49,104 nt of DNA from positions 1-49,104 of the forward strand of contig CANRIR010000014.1 in the NCBI GenBank assembly GCA_947630735.1, in the 5' to 3' direction. Position numbers and translations under genes: made by a program. The notes under the pieces were generated by a model. It did no database searches. It was not told the origin of the DNA and saw nothing but the letters and a program-made list of their open reading frames with translations. Position 1 is the stretch's first letter, and each line of letters begins with the position of its first letter. The stretch comes from an uncultured Marvinbryantia sp. (lineage in GTDB: Bacteria; Bacillota; Clostridia; Lachnospirales; Lachnospiraceae). Positions 37,953 through 46,619 of this stretch are shown here, piece by piece.

Positions 37953-38963
37953 ATGACGATACGCGAGATGGCGGAGATGAGGGAGGAAGAGTTTTTAAGC
38001 AGGTATGCCAGTTTGAGCAAAAACACCCGGGGGCGGGACGTCGACGAGCCTCCCTGCGACATACGGCCGGCCTACCAGAGGGACCGGGACCGGATCCTCC
38101 ACTGCAAATCGTTCCGCAGGCTGAAACACAAGACTCAGGTGTTCTTAAGCCCCCAGGGCGACCATTACCGGGACCGCCTGACCCACACCCTGGAGGTCTC
38201 CCAGATCGCCCGCACCATCGCCCAGGCCCTGCGCCTGAACGAGAGCCTGACGGAGGCCATCGCCATGGGGCACGACCTGGGGCACACGCCCTTCGGCCAC
38301 GCGGGGGAGCGCGTGCTGGACAGGGTGTGCCCGGACGGGTTTGTACACTGCGAGCAGAGCATCCGGGTGGTGGAGCGCCTGGAAAAGAAGGGGCGCGGGC
38401 TGAACCTCACCTGGGAGGTGCGCGACGGCATTCTGAACCACCGTTCCAGCGGAACGCCCTCCACCCTGGAGGGGAAGGTGGTGCAGCTGGCCGACAAGAT
38501 CGCCTACATCAACCACGACATCGACGACGCGGAGCGGGCGGAAATCTTTCGGGAGGAGGAGATCCCGCTGGAGTACCGCAAGATCCTGGGGAGCACTATC
38601 AAAGAGCGGCTCAACACCATGATCCACGACATCGTGAGCAACAGCCAGGACCAGCCCGATATCCGGCAGTCCGCCGAGATCGCGCAGGCCATGAAAAATA
38701 TGCGGGATTTCATGTTCTGGAATGTCTACACCAACCCGAAGGCAAAGGGGGAGGAGATCAAGGCGGAGCACATCGTGGAAGCCCTGTATTATCACTACGA
38801 GGACCACATGGAAGATCTGCCAAAGGAATACCAGGACATGGTGACGATAAAGGACGAGAGCCTGTCGAGGGTGGTCTGCGACTATATCTCCGGCATGACG
38901 GACCAGTATGCCATGGCCAAGTATTCCGAGTATTTCATACCGCGGCCGTGGAACCACCTGTGA
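37953..38963 (+). CDS. dGTPase-like deoxynucleotide triphosphohydrolase
   Basis: The HD-domain family hydrolyses dNTPs to nucleosides and triphosphate. The product has 336 residues. RLTHTLEVSQIARTIA and AMGHDLGHTPFGHAGE supply the HD metal ligands; CEQSIRVVERLE and LADKIAYINHDIDDA are also family motifs. GGAGGG at 37941-37946 supports ATG 37953. The dgt-like gene next to dnaG is a common Clostridia arrangement. Whether dGTP is the only substrate is unknown. Confidence 0.92.
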   Translation: MTIREMAEMREEEFLSRYASLSKNTRGRDVDEPPCDIRPAYQRDRDRILHCKSFRRLKHKTQVFLSPQGDHYRDRLTHTLEVSQIARTIAQALRLNESLTEAIAMGHDLGHTPFGHAGERVLDRVCPDGFVHCEQSIRVVERLEKKGRGLNLTWEVRDGILNHRSSGTPSTLEGKVVQLADKIAYINHDIDDAERAEIFREEEIPLEYRKILGSTIKERLNTMIHDIVSNSQDQPDIRQSAEIAQAMKNMRDFMFWNVYTNPKAKGEEIKAEHIVEALYYHYEDHMEDLPKEYQDMVTIKDESLSRVVCDYISGMTDQYAMAKYSEYFIPRPWNHL

Positions 38964-38995
38964 TCCGCGGCGGACAAAATTTGCGGGAGGAAGCT

Positions 38996-40762
38996 ATGTA
39001 TTATTCGGATGATCTGGTGGAGGAAGTGCGCTCCAGGAATGACATTGTGGATGTGATATCCGGCTACGTCCGGCTGCAGAGAAAGGGCAGCTCCTACTTT
39101 GGGCTCTGCCCGTTCCACAGCGAGAAGTCGCCGTCCTTTTCCGTGTCCCGGGACAAGCAGATGTACTACTGCTTCGGCTGCGGGGCCGGCGGAAATGTGT
39201 TTACGTTTCTGATGGAGTACGAGCACTTTACGTTCCCGGAGGCCTTAAAGACGCTGGCAGACCGCGCCGGCATCGCCCTGCCCCAGGGGGAGGCGAGCGG
39301 GGAGGAAAAGCGCAGGCAGAGCCTAAAGAGCAGCGTGATGGAGCTGAACAAAGAGGCGGCGACCTATTTCTACTATCAGCTGCGCCGGGAGAACGGCGCT
39401 GCGGCCATGCGCTACCTGAAGAACCGGGGACTGTCCGACGAGACCATCCACCGGTTCGGACTCGGCTACGCCAACATATACAGCGACGATCTGTACCGCT
39501 ACTTTAAGGGGAAGGGCGTATCGGACGAGCTTCTGGCCCAGTCGGGCCTGATGCAGGCGGACGAAAAGCGCGGCATGCGCGACAAATTCTGGAACCGCGT
39601 CATCTTTCCCATCATGGACGCAAACGGCAGGGTCATCGGCTTCGGCGGGCGCGTCATGGGGGACGGGAAACCGAAATACCTGAACTCCCCGGAGACCGTG
39701 GCGTTCGACAAGAGCCGCAACCTGTACGGGCTGCAGTTCGCCCGGACCTCCAGGAAGAAAAACCTGCTGGTCTGCGAGGGCTACATGGACGTGATCTCCA
39801 TGCACCAGGCGGGCTTTACCAACGCGGTGGCGTCGCTCGGGACGGCCCTGACCTCCCAGCACGCCAGCCTGATCCGCAGATACACGGACGAGGTCATCCT
39901 GACCTACGACAGCGACGAGGCCGGCGTGCGCGCGGCCCTGCGGGCCATCCCCATCCTGGCAGAGGCCGGCGTGAAGGCGCGGGTGCTGAACATGAGGCCC
40001 TACAAGGACCCGGACGAATTTATCAAAGCCCTGGGGGCGGAGGAGTTCCAGAAAAGGATCGACGACGCCCAGAACAGCTTTTTGTTTGAGACGGATATTT
40101 TAAAAAATTCCTACGACATGAACGACCCCACGGGCAAGACGGCGTTCTATGAGGCGTTGGCGAAAAAGCTGACCGGCTTCGAGCAGGAGCTGGAGCGGGA
40201 GACCTACCTGGAAGCCGTGGCCTCGCGCTATCGGGTGAGCCCGGACAGCCTCCGGAAGATGGTAAACAGCATTGCCCTGGGAGGCATGCGGGCACGGCGC
40301 GGCGAGACCCCGCGCAGGGAGCATAAGGAGCGCGCGGAACAGGAAACCGGCGTCCAGAAATCCCAGAAGCTTTTGCTCACCTGGCTGATCGAGTACCCGT
40401 CCCTCTACGGCAAAGTGAAGGAATATCTGCGCCCGGAGGACTTTTCCGGGGAGCCGTACCGCACGGCGGCGAAACTCCTCTTTGCCCAGTACGAGGCGGG
40501 AGAACTCTCGCCCGCCGGGATCATCGACCACTTTGAGGATCCGCAGGAGCAGAGCCAGGTGGCGGCGCTGTTCCACCAGGATCTTCAGGTAAACTCGGAC
40601 GCGGAGCGCTCCAAGGCCCTGCGGGAGGCCCTGCAGAGGGTCATCCTGGCGAGCCTGGACGAGCAGAGGGCCCACCTGGACCCGACGGATATGGACGGCC
40701 TGCAGAAGCTGATCGCGAGACAGAAGCAGGCGCGCCGCCTCCCGCAGATCGAGGTGCGCTGA
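38996..40762 (+). CDS. dnaG: DNA primase
   Basis: DnaG makes RNA primers for replication. The product has 588 residues. The CHC2 zinc finger is visible as C38, H41, C59 and C62 (LCPFHSEK, YYCFGCGAGG). The catalytic core has the TOPRIM motifs VCEGYMDVISMHQAG and YDSDEAGVRAA, and a C-terminal helicase-interaction region follows. GGGAGG lies 5 nt upstream of the ATG. The long open frame extending upstream through the dGTPase gene is antigenic noise from high GC, not part of the protein. The final codons are in the first unit of a 39-bp tandem repeat. Confidence 0.97.
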   Translation: MYYSDDLVEEVRSRNDIVDVISGYVRLQRKGSSYFGLCPFHSEKSPSFSVSRDKQMYYCFGCGAGGNVFTFLMEYEHFTFPEALKTLADRAGIALPQGEASGEEKRRQSLKSSVMELNKEAATYFYYQLRRENGAAAMRYLKNRGLSDETIHRFGLGYANIYSDDLYRYFKGKGVSDELLAQSGLMQADEKRGMRDKFWNRVIFPIMDANGRVIGFGGRVMGDGKPKYLNSPETVAFDKSRNLYGLQFARTSRKKNLLVCEGYMDVISMHQAGFTNAVASLGTALTSQHASLIRRYTDEVILTYDSDEAGVRAALRAIPILAEAGVKARVLNMRPYKDPDEFIKALGAEEFQKRIDDAQNSFLFETDILKNSYDMNDPTGKTAFYEALAKKLTGFEQELERETYLEAVASRYRVSPDSLRKMVNSIALGGMRARRGETPRREHKERAEQETGVQKSQKLLLTWLIEYPSLYGKVKEYLRPEDFSGEPYRTAAKLLFAQYEAGELSPAGIIDHFEDPQEQSQVAALFHQDLQVNSDAERSKALREALQRVILASLDEQRAHLDPTDMDGLQKLIARQKQARRLPQIEVR

Positions 40763-40942
40763 CCGCATCCTGGCCGGTTTTCGCGGGTCGAGGTGCGCCG
40801 GCCGCGTCTGTGCAAATGTACACAGATCGAAGTGTGATGATCACGTCTGCGCAGGTTCACATAGACCGAAGAGCGCTGAACGTGTCTGCGCAGGTTTACA
40901 CAGATCGAAGTGCGCTGAACGCGTCTGCGCAGATTCATATAG
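40748..40942 (+). repeat. 39-bp tandem repeat, five units, starting inside dnaG
   Basis: Units at 40748-40786, 40787-40825, 40826-40864, 40865-40903 and 40904-40942, with a partial sixth. The first contains the last four dnaG codons and the TGA stop; later units keep the ATCGAAGTGCGCTGAAC-like core and add GTCTGCGCAGG. TGCGC and GCGCA in a unit can pair as a small hairpin. The array occupies the entire dnaG-trmK gap, where rpoD lies in many Firmicutes. Confidence 0.92.
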
Positions 40943-40967
40943 ACTGGGAAGAGAAGGAGGAACGGAC

Positions 40968-41663
40968 ATGCAGCTTTCCACGCGGCTTATGGCGGTGGCC
41001 GAAATGGCGGCGGGTGCCGTGCGGCTGGCGGACATCGGGACGGACCACGGGTACGTGCCCATCTATCTGGCGCTTTATCGGAACCTGGAATACGCCGTGG
41101 CCATGGACGTCAACCCCGGCCCCCTGGAGCGCGCCCGGGAACACATCCGCCAGTATGGCCTTGAGGAGAAGATCATCACCAGGCTCTCGGACGGCGCGGC
41201 CGAGCTTCTGCCCGGGGAGGCGGACACGGTCGTCCTTGCGGGGATGGGCGGCCAGCTGATGATCCGCATTCTCACAGAGGGGGAAGCCCGCCTGCAGGGC
41301 GTGGGGACGTTTGTTCTGCAGCCCCAGTCGGAGATAGAGTCCGTGCGCCGGTTCCTGCACCGGCAGGGCTATCGCATCGTGCAGGAGGATATGGTAAAGG
41401 ATGACGGCAAGTTTTACCCGCTCATGAAGGCGCGGCGGCAGGAGGCGGAACCCTGGGAGGATGTTGAGTACCGCTACGGCAGGCACCTGATCCGCAGCCG
41501 GAACCGCGTGCTGGCGGAATTTCTGGACAGGGAGGAGCGGATCCTGGACGAGATCGGGGCGAACCTCTCGGACCGGGAGGGAGGCCGCATCCGGGAGCGC
41601 CTGCGGCAGCTGGAAAAGGACCGGGAGCTGCTCCAAAAGGCAAAATTATTGGTAAACGCTTGA
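40968..41663 (+). CDS. trmK: tRNA (adenine22-N1)-methyltransferase
   Basis: TrmK methylates A22 of tRNA. The product has 231 residues with class I methyltransferase motif I ADIGTDHGYVPIYLAL, the NPGPLERAREHI segment, and VVLAGMGGQLMIRIL, typical of TrmK; the C-terminal half is a helical coiled-coil. GAAGGAGG lies 7 nt upstream. In Bacillus yqfN (trmK) follows sigA and cccA. Confidence 0.93.
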   Translation: MQLSTRLMAVAEMAAGAVRLADIGTDHGYVPIYLALYRNLEYAVAMDVNPGPLERAREHIRQYGLEEKIITRLSDGAAELLPGEADTVVLAGMGGQLMIRILTEGEARLQGVGTFVLQPQSEIESVRRFLHRQGYRIVQEDMVKDDGKFYPLMKARRQEAEPWEDVEYRYGRHLIRSRNRVLAEFLDREERILDEIGANLSDREGGRIRERLRQLEKDRELLQKAKLLVNA

Positions 41664-41689
41664 CAGACGGGCGAAAAGAACCGTAAAAT
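41660..41689 (+). promoter_or_regulatory. Candidate promoter of the Nif3-like gene
   Basis: A consensus TTGACA at 41660-41665 overlaps the trmK stop, and TAAAAT at 41684-41689 follows after 18 bp, 26 bp before the next start codon. Confidence 0.65.
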
Positions 41690-41714
41690 ACCATCAGACA
41701 GAGGAGGCGAGGCT

Positions 41715-42503
41715 ATGACCGCAAAGGAACTGATACAGAAAATAGAGGAGGCGTTCCCGCCGGAAAAAGCGGCGTCCTGGGACAACTCCGGTTTTCAGGC
41801 CGGCAGACGCCAGAAGGAGATTAAAAAAGTGTTTGTGGCCCTGGACGCCACGGACGATGTGATCGCCCAGGCGGCGGCGTGGGAGGCGGACATGCTGCTT
41901 CTGCACCATCCCCTCACCATGAGCGGGATCAAGTCGGTGACGACCGAAACCCGGGTCGGCAGAAAATTTCTGGAGCTGATCCGGCACGACATCTGCTGCT
42001 ATTCCTGCCACACCAACTACGATGTGGAGGAGATGGCGCAGATCGCCGGAAATATGATGAAGCTGCAGAAACCGGAGATCCTGGAAGTCACGGGGATCGA
42101 CAAGCGGACGGCGGAATACATGGGCTTCGGCCGGGTGGGCTCTCTGGTCCGTCCGGTAACCCTGCGCGAGTGCGGGGAACTGGTAAAGACCATTTTCAAG
42201 CTGGACAATGTGAAGATCTTCGGCGATCTGGAGCAGGTGGTCCAGCGCGTGGCCATCTCCCCGGGCTCCGGCAAGAGCATGATCGCGCCTGCCATCGCCG
42301 CCAAGGCACAGGTTTTGATCACGGGCGACATCGGGCACCATGAAGGCATCGACGCCGTGGACGAGGGGCTCGCCATCATAGACGCGGGGCATTACGGCCT
42401 GGAGCATATCTTCATGGCGCAGATGGAAAAGTTCCTGAAGGGAGCGGGCAAGGACCTCAAAGTCGCGAAGGCTGGGATCAGCAGTCCGTTTGAAGTGATC
42501 TAA
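41715..42503 (+). CDS. Nif3-like dinuclear metal hexameric protein
   Basis: The product has 262 residues of the NIF3/YqfO family, sometimes labelled GTP cyclohydrolase I type 2 homologue; the biological function is not settled. Metal ligands are visible in MLLLHHPLTMSG (two His), SCHTNYDV and in the C-terminal ITGDIGHHEGIDA. This is the short form without the PII-like insert. GAGGAGG precedes the start. The trmK-Nif3 pair is conserved across Firmicutes. Confidence 0.92.
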   Translation: MTAKELIQKIEEAFPPEKAASWDNSGFQAGRRQKEIKKVFVALDATDDVIAQAAAWEADMLLLHHPLTMSGIKSVTTETRVGRKFLELIRHDICCYSCHTNYDVEEMAQIAGNMMKLQKPEILEVTGIDKRTAEYMGFGRVGSLVRPVTLRECGELVKTIFKLDNVKIFGDLEQVVQRVAISPGSGKSMIAPAIAAKAQVLITGDIGHHEGIDAVDEGLAIIDAGHYGLEHIFMAQMEKFLKGAGKDLKVAKAGISSPFEVI

Positions 42504-42520
42504 GACAGGGAGGACGAACT

Positions 42521-44179
42521 ATGAAGGATCAGATGAGCGTAACGATCAACGGCGTAAAGAAGACATACCGGGACGGCACTTCCTATCTTGCCGCGGCGAA
42601 AGAGCACCAGAAAGAATACCCCTGCGATATTGTGCTCGCCGTGGTAAACGGAAAGCTGCGGGAGCTGAACAAGCACATGTCGGACGGGGAGACGATCTCC
42701 TTTCTGACGGTGGCGGATCCCGTGGGATTTTCGGTGTACCGCAGGAGCGTGGTCCTGCTGATGCTGAAAGCCATCCAGCAGATGGGCGAGGAGACCGGCA
42801 GGCTCTGCGTGCACTTTTCGGTCAGCGAGGGCCTGTACATAACCATAGAGGGCATGCCGTCCGTGAAGGCCTCGTTCCTGAAAAAGGTAAAAGCCGCCAT
42901 GAAAGAGCTGGTCAAGCGGGACATCGTCATCAGCAAAAATTCCATCGGGACGGACGACGCCATCGAGCTGTTCGGTCGTCTGGGCATGGAGGATAAGAAG
43001 AAGCTGTTCCACTACCGCATGGCTTCCAAGGTAAACGTGTACAGCCTGGACGGCTACCACGATTACTTTTACGGCTACATGGTGCCGGGCACCGGCTATC
43101 TGAAAGCGTTCGATCTGTTCCCCTACGACGAGGGCTTCGTGCTGCAGTTCCCCACCATAGAGAACCCCGGCGTGGTGCCGCCCTTTGAGCCGGAACCCAA
43201 GATCTTCCAGATTCAGAAGGAGTCCATGAAATGGGGGCGGATGCTGGACATTACCTCGGTGGGGGATCTGAACGAGCACATTGTGAACGGAAAGGTGCAT
43301 GACCTGATCCTGATCCAGGAGGCCCTGCAGGAGAAGAAGATCGCGGAGATCGCTTCCGCCATCGCGTCGGATCCATCCAGGAAGCTCATCATGATCGCGG
43401 GACCGTCCTCCTCCGGGAAGACCACCTTCTCGCACCGCCTGTCCATACAGCTGGCGGCCAACGGATTGAAGCCCCATCCCATCCCCATGGACAATTATTT
43501 TGTGAACCGGGAGGACACGCCGAGGGACGCGGAGGGCAAGTACGATTTCGAGTGCCTGGAGGCGCTGGATGTGCCGCTGTTCAACCAGAATATGTCGGAT
43601 CTTCTGGCCGGAAAAGAGGTGGACCTGCCCGTCTTTGATTTTAAAGAGGGCAAGCGGGAGTACAGGGGCAACACGCTGAAGCTGGGCAGGGACGACGTGC
43701 TGGTTATCGAGGGCATCCACGGGCTCAATGAAAAGATGTCCCAGAGCCTGCCCAGGGAGAATAAATTTAAAATTTATGTCAGCGCGCTGACGCAGCTGAA
43801 CATCGACGAGCACAACCGCATCCCCACCACGGACGGGCGGCTTCTGCGCCGCATCATCCGCGACGCCAGGACGCGCGGCACGGCCGCGAAGGACACTATC
43901 GCCATGTGGCCCTCGGTCCGCAGGGGGGAGGAGTCCTACATCTTCCCCAATCAGGAGGAGGCGGACGTGATGTTCAACTCGGCGCTGATCTACGAGTTGG
44001 CAGTCTTAAAGATCTACGCGGAGCCGCTGCTGTTCGGCATCCCGCGCACGGCCCCGGAATATCCGGAGGCAAAGAGGCTGCTGAAATTCCTGGATTACTT
44101 TGTGAGCATCCCGAGCGAGAGTATTCCCATCAATTCTATACTGCGGGAGTTCGTGGGCGGGAGCTGCTTTGAAGTATAA
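42521..44179 (+). CDS. Nucleoside (uridine) kinase with N-terminal TGS and ThrRS-like domains
   Basis: The product has 552 residues. It has a TGS-like N-terminus (about 1-60), a threonyl-tRNA-synthetase-like second domain (about 65-250) and a C-terminal uridine kinase domain with P-loop IAGPSSSGKTTF (about residue 292) and MDNYFVNREDTP. This large fused architecture is found in many Clostridia as a nucleoside kinase; the reaction would be ATP-dependent phosphorylation of uridine or cytidine, the N-terminal part presumably regulatory. GGGAGG lies 10 nt upstream. It ends the trmK/Nif3 group. Confidence 0.88.
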   Translation: MKDQMSVTINGVKKTYRDGTSYLAAAKEHQKEYPCDIVLAVVNGKLRELNKHMSDGETISFLTVADPVGFSVYRRSVVLLMLKAIQQMGEETGRLCVHFSVSEGLYITIEGMPSVKASFLKKVKAAMKELVKRDIVISKNSIGTDDAIELFGRLGMEDKKKLFHYRMASKVNVYSLDGYHDYFYGYMVPGTGYLKAFDLFPYDEGFVLQFPTIENPGVVPPFEPEPKIFQIQKESMKWGRMLDITSVGDLNEHIVNGKVHDLILIQEALQEKKIAEIASAIASDPSRKLIMIAGPSSSGKTTFSHRLSIQLAANGLKPHPIPMDNYFVNREDTPRDAEGKYDFECLEALDVPLFNQNMSDLLAGKEVDLPVFDFKEGKREYRGNTLKLGRDDVLVIEGIHGLNEKMSQSLPRENKFKIYVSALTQLNIDEHNRIPTTDGRLLRRIIRDARTRGTAAKDTIAMWPSVRRGEESYIFPNQEEADVMFNSALIYELAVLKIYAEPLLFGIPRTAPEYPEAKRLLKFLDYFVSIPSESIPINSILREFVGGSCFEV

Positions 44180-44184
44180 AGTGC

Positions 44185-44612
44185 GCGCGGTGCGCACGAA
44201 CATATGCTGTCGGCACATATCCACAGCCCAGCCGACACGTTGATTTTTTTGGTTTGCTGCGCCGCCTATCAGTGTGCAGAAATCTACCTATCGTCTGCAG
44301 GGCTGCGGATGTGCGGACAGCATATTGGTATGTTTCACAACGCGCGCATATAGATCGTGCTGCGCGGTGCGCACGAACGCATGCTGTCGGCACATATCCA
44401 CAGCCCAGCCGACACGTCGATTTTTTTGGTTTGCTGCGCCGTCTATCAGCATGCAGAAATCATAACTCGCCCTTTGCGGGCTCGAACAGATGATTTCTGC
44501 ACGCAGCTATGCTCGCAAACCTGCAAAAATCTGCCTATCGTCTGCAGGGCTGCGGATGTGCGGACAGCATATTGGTATGTTTCACAACGCGCGCATGAGA
44601 ATCGTGCTACGC
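44185..44612. repeat. Composite direct repeat (A and B elements, two copies each)
   Basis: Element A is 100 bp, at 44185-44284 and 44362-44461, with only a handful of differences. Element B is 86 bp, at 44280-44365 and 44527-44612, also nearly identical. The order is A-B-A-(66-bp spacer)-B. Both contain short palindromes (GTGCGC/GCGCAC) and runs of seven T. The 476-base gap between the kinase gene and rnpB contains nothing else; short open frames inside do not look coding. Confidence 0.9.
44454..44499. other. Hairpin within the repeat spacer
   Basis: CAGAAATCAT at 44454-44463 and ATGATTTCTG at 44490-44499 form a perfect 10-bp stem, with GCCC/GGGC inside the loop. Confidence 0.75.
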
Positions 44613-44630
44613 ACGATAGCGCGCCGAGTG

Positions 44631-44653
44631 TCACGATTGTTTCACAATCGTGA
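44631..44653. other. Perfect hairpin just upstream of rnpB
   Basis: TCACGATTGT at 44631-44640 pairs with ACAATCGTGA at 44644-44653 around a 3-nt loop. It ends 4-5 bp before the predicted RNase P RNA 5' end. A second hairpin, ATCGTGC/GCACGAT, is at 44601-44617. These could be operator-like palindromes or a terminator lacking a T-run. Confidence 0.7.
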
Positions 44654-44655
44654 CA

Positions 44656-45000
44656 TAGAGTAGAGTAAATGGTCGCGGCTGGCTGTCCGAAAGGTGCCAG
44701 GCGAGGAAAGTCCGGGCTTCACAGGGCAGGATGCCGGATAACGTCCGGTGGAGGCGACTCCAAGGATAGTGCAACAGAAATGAACCGCCTTCCGCATGGA
44801 AGGTAAGGGTGGAAGGGCAGTGTAAGAGACTACCGCCCGCCTGGCAACAGGCGGGGCATATGTAAACCCCATCCGAAGCAAGACCGAATCAAAGCGTATG
44901 GCGGCCCGTCAGCTTTAGGTAGGTCGCTGGAACCCGGCGGCAACGCCGGGTCTGGATAGATGACCATTCACGACATAACCCGGCTTATCGCTCTGCTCAA
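44656..45000 (+). ncRNA. rnpB: RNase P RNA, bacterial class A-like
   Basis: RNase P RNA is the catalytic subunit that matures tRNA 5' ends. The conserved core GAGGAAAGTCC is at 44703-44713, GTGCAACAGAAATGAACCGCC lies at about 44769-44789 in two halves, and CATAACCCGGCTTATCG is near the 3' end. The terminal P1 helix pairs GAGTAGAG (44658-44665) with CTCTGCTC (44991-44998), one G-U pair, fixing both ends to within a few bases. The structure looks like class A rather than the Bacillus class B, as expected in Clostridia. Confidence 0.95.
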
Positions 45001-45006
45001 AGAGAG

Positions 45007-45050
45007 GCTGCCGCAAAGCAGGTCATGGATCTGCGATGCGGCAGCTTTTT
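45007..45050 (+). terminator. Rho-independent terminator of rnpB
   Basis: GCTGCCGC at 45007-45014 pairs with GCGGCAGC at 45038-45045 and is followed by five T. An inner GCAG/CTGC stem extends the structure. Confidence 0.9.
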
Positions 45051-45135
45051 GCTGCAAGGGATTGGAAAGTGCGCATGAAAAATGTGCGACAACAAATACG
45101 AATACGAATACGAATCTCTCGGAATCTACTGAAAA

Positions 45136-45169
45136 TTTGTCCCGAATAATATATATTATTCGGGACAAA
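45136..45169 (-). terminator. Perfect 34-bp palindrome between rnpB and pyrI
   Basis: Symmetric sequence centred on ATAT with GTCCCGAATAAT arms. It lies 5 bp after the pyrI stop and is probably its terminator, although T-runs on either side are short. A small AATACG hexanucleotide repeat (three copies) lies nearby at about 45095-45113. Confidence 0.7.
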
Positions 45170-45173
45170 AGAA

Positions 45174-45602
45174 TCACTTTCTGCGGTATTTCTCCTCGCA
45201 GTATTTGCAGCGGTACACTTCTTTCTCGGGATCGGTCAGGATAAAGACATGGTCCAGTTCCTGTTCGATGGAAGTGATACAGCGCGGATTTTTGCATTTG
45301 ATCACGTTTTTGATCTGTTTGGGCAATGTCAGCACCTTCTTTTCCACAATGGTGCCGTCTTTTATGATGTTGACGGTAATGTTGTGGTCGATGAAGCCCA
45401 GGATATCCAGATCCAGCATGTCGATGGGACATTCCACCTTAATGATGTCCTTGCGGCCCATCTTGTTGCTGACTGCGTTTTTGATGATGGCCACCGTGCA
45501 GTCCAGTTTGTCCAGGTTCAGGTAGTGGTAGATCATCATGCTGCGGCCGGCCTCGATGTGGTCCAGCACAAATCCCTCGTGTAACGCGCCTACGTTTAAC
45601 AT
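45174..45602 (-). CDS. pyrI: Aspartate carbamoyltransferase regulatory subunit
   Basis: PyrI binds nucleotide effectors and modulates PyrB. The product has 142 residues. The N-terminal allosteric domain starts [15 protein letters not shown], and the zinc domain carries four cysteines in CKNPRC and CKYC. The ATG at 45602 follows GGAGG on the minus strand; a five-residue upstream extension is not favoured. It starts 3 bp after the pyrB stop. Confidence 0.96.
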   Translation of the reverse strand: MLNVGALHEGFVLDHIEAGRSMMIYHYLNLDKLDCTVAIIKNAVSNKMGRKDIIKVECPIDMLDLDILGFIDHNITVNIIKDGTIVEKKVLTLPKQIKNVIKCKNPRCITSIEQELDHVFILTDPEKEVYRCKYCEEKYRRK

Positions 45603-46522
45603 GTCGTATCCCTCCATTTCAGAAGTGTGAGTATCAGCGCCATGCGCACATAGACGCCGTATTGTACCTGTTTGAAATAGACCGCCCGCGGATCTTCGTC
45701 CACCTCCACAGAGATTTCGTTGACGCGGGGAAGTGGATGGAGCACCAGCATATCCGGCCCGGCCAGGGCCATTTTCTTTTTATCCAGGATATAGAAATCT
45801 TTCATGCGCACATAATCTTCTTCATTGAAGAAGCGCTCTTTCTGCACACGGGTCATGTAGAGCAGATCCAGCCTCGGCAGTGCGTCCTCTAAGCGGACCA
45901 CTTCTTCAAATTCAACGTGGTTCTTCACGAGCACATCTTCGCGGATATAGCTGGGCACCCGCAGCTCCTCCGGAGAGATCAGGACAAAGCGGACATTGGG
46001 ATAGCGGATCATGGCGTGGATGAGAGAGTGCACCGTGCGCCCGAATTTTAGGTCTCCGCACAGGCCGATGGTCAGGTTGTCCAGCCGTCCCTTTAAAGAG
46101 CGGATGGTCATAAGATCGGTAAGCGTCTGCGTGGGGTGCTGGTGCCCGCCGTCCCCCGCGTTGATGACCGGTATGGAGGATTTCAGGGAAGCCACCAGGG
46201 GCGCGCCTTCCTTGGGATGTCTGATCGCGCAGATATCCGCGTAGCAGGAGATGATGCGGATGGTGTCAGAGACGCTCTCGCCCTTTGCGGCGGAAGAACT
46301 GTCGGCAGAAGAAAAACCAAGTACATTGCCACCCAGATTCATCATTGCAGATTCAAAACTGAGTCGCGTTCTTGTACTTGGTTCATAGAATAAAGTCGCT
46401 AATTTTAAACCGTCACACTTGTGAGCATAGGCTTTGGGGTTGGCCGCAATGTCGGCTGCCAGATCCAGAATGTCGTTCAGCTCCTCGACGGTCAGATCAA
46501 GAGGGCTCATTAAATGTCTCAT
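45596..46522 (-). CDS. pyrB: Aspartate carbamoyltransferase catalytic subunit
   Basis: PyrB condenses carbamoyl phosphate and aspartate, committing to pyrimidine synthesis. The product has 308 residues. The carbamoyl-phosphate motif is [28 protein letters not shown] and [10 protein letters not shown] are also present. AAAAGGAG lies 9 nt upstream of the ATG at 46522. A 59-residue in-frame extension overlaps the promoter and is rejected. The pyrBI pair forms a catalytic-regulatory enzyme of the E. coli type. Confidence 0.97.
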   Translation of the reverse strand: MRHLMSPLDLTVEELNDILDLAADIAANPKAYAHKCDGLKLATLFYEPSTRTRLSFESAMMNLGGNVLGFSSADSSSAAKGESVSDTIRIISCYADICAIRHPKEGAPLVASLKSSIPVINAGDGGHQHPTQTLTDLMTIRSLKGRLDNLTIGLCGDLKFGRTVHSLIHAMIRYPNVRFVLISPEELRVPSYIREDVLVKNHVEFEEVVRLEDALPRLDLLYMTRVQKERFFNEEDYVRMKDFYILDKKKMALAGPDMLVLHPLPRVNEISVEVDEDPRAVYFKQVQYGVYVRMALILTLLKWRDTTC

Positions 46523-46582
46523 GTCTGATTCTCCTTTTCGTGATCTTTCAAAGCGCGGATGGCCGCTCCTTGAATCGGGTCT

Positions 46583-46611
46583 ATTATACACCATAACCGG
46601 CAAATAGAAAA
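46583..46611 (-). promoter_or_regulatory. Candidate promoter of pyrBI
   Basis: On the minus strand a perfect TATAAT (46588-46583) is preceded at 17 bp by TTTTCT (46611-46606), a poor -35. The leader of about 55 nt shows no PyrR-binding motif that I recognise. Confidence 0.6.
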
Positions 46612-46619
46612 GGAGAAAA

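Noticed and set aside
37916-38995. N-terminal extension of dnaG through the dGTPase gene
   Set aside because: The open frame is continuous, but the dGTPase is read in another frame with clear motifs and dnaG has a strong RBS at 38985.
40748-40942. CRISPR array
   Set aside because: The repeats are directly head to tail with no unique spacers and no cas genes; the same holds for the arrays at 6972 and 28971.
42500-43813. 437-residue minus-strand frame opposite the nucleoside kinase
   Set aside because: Shadow frame with no domain or RBS.
44254-44653. Small coding genes in the repeat region before rnpB
   Set aside because: The frames arise from the repeats, lack RBS, and differ in length between copies.
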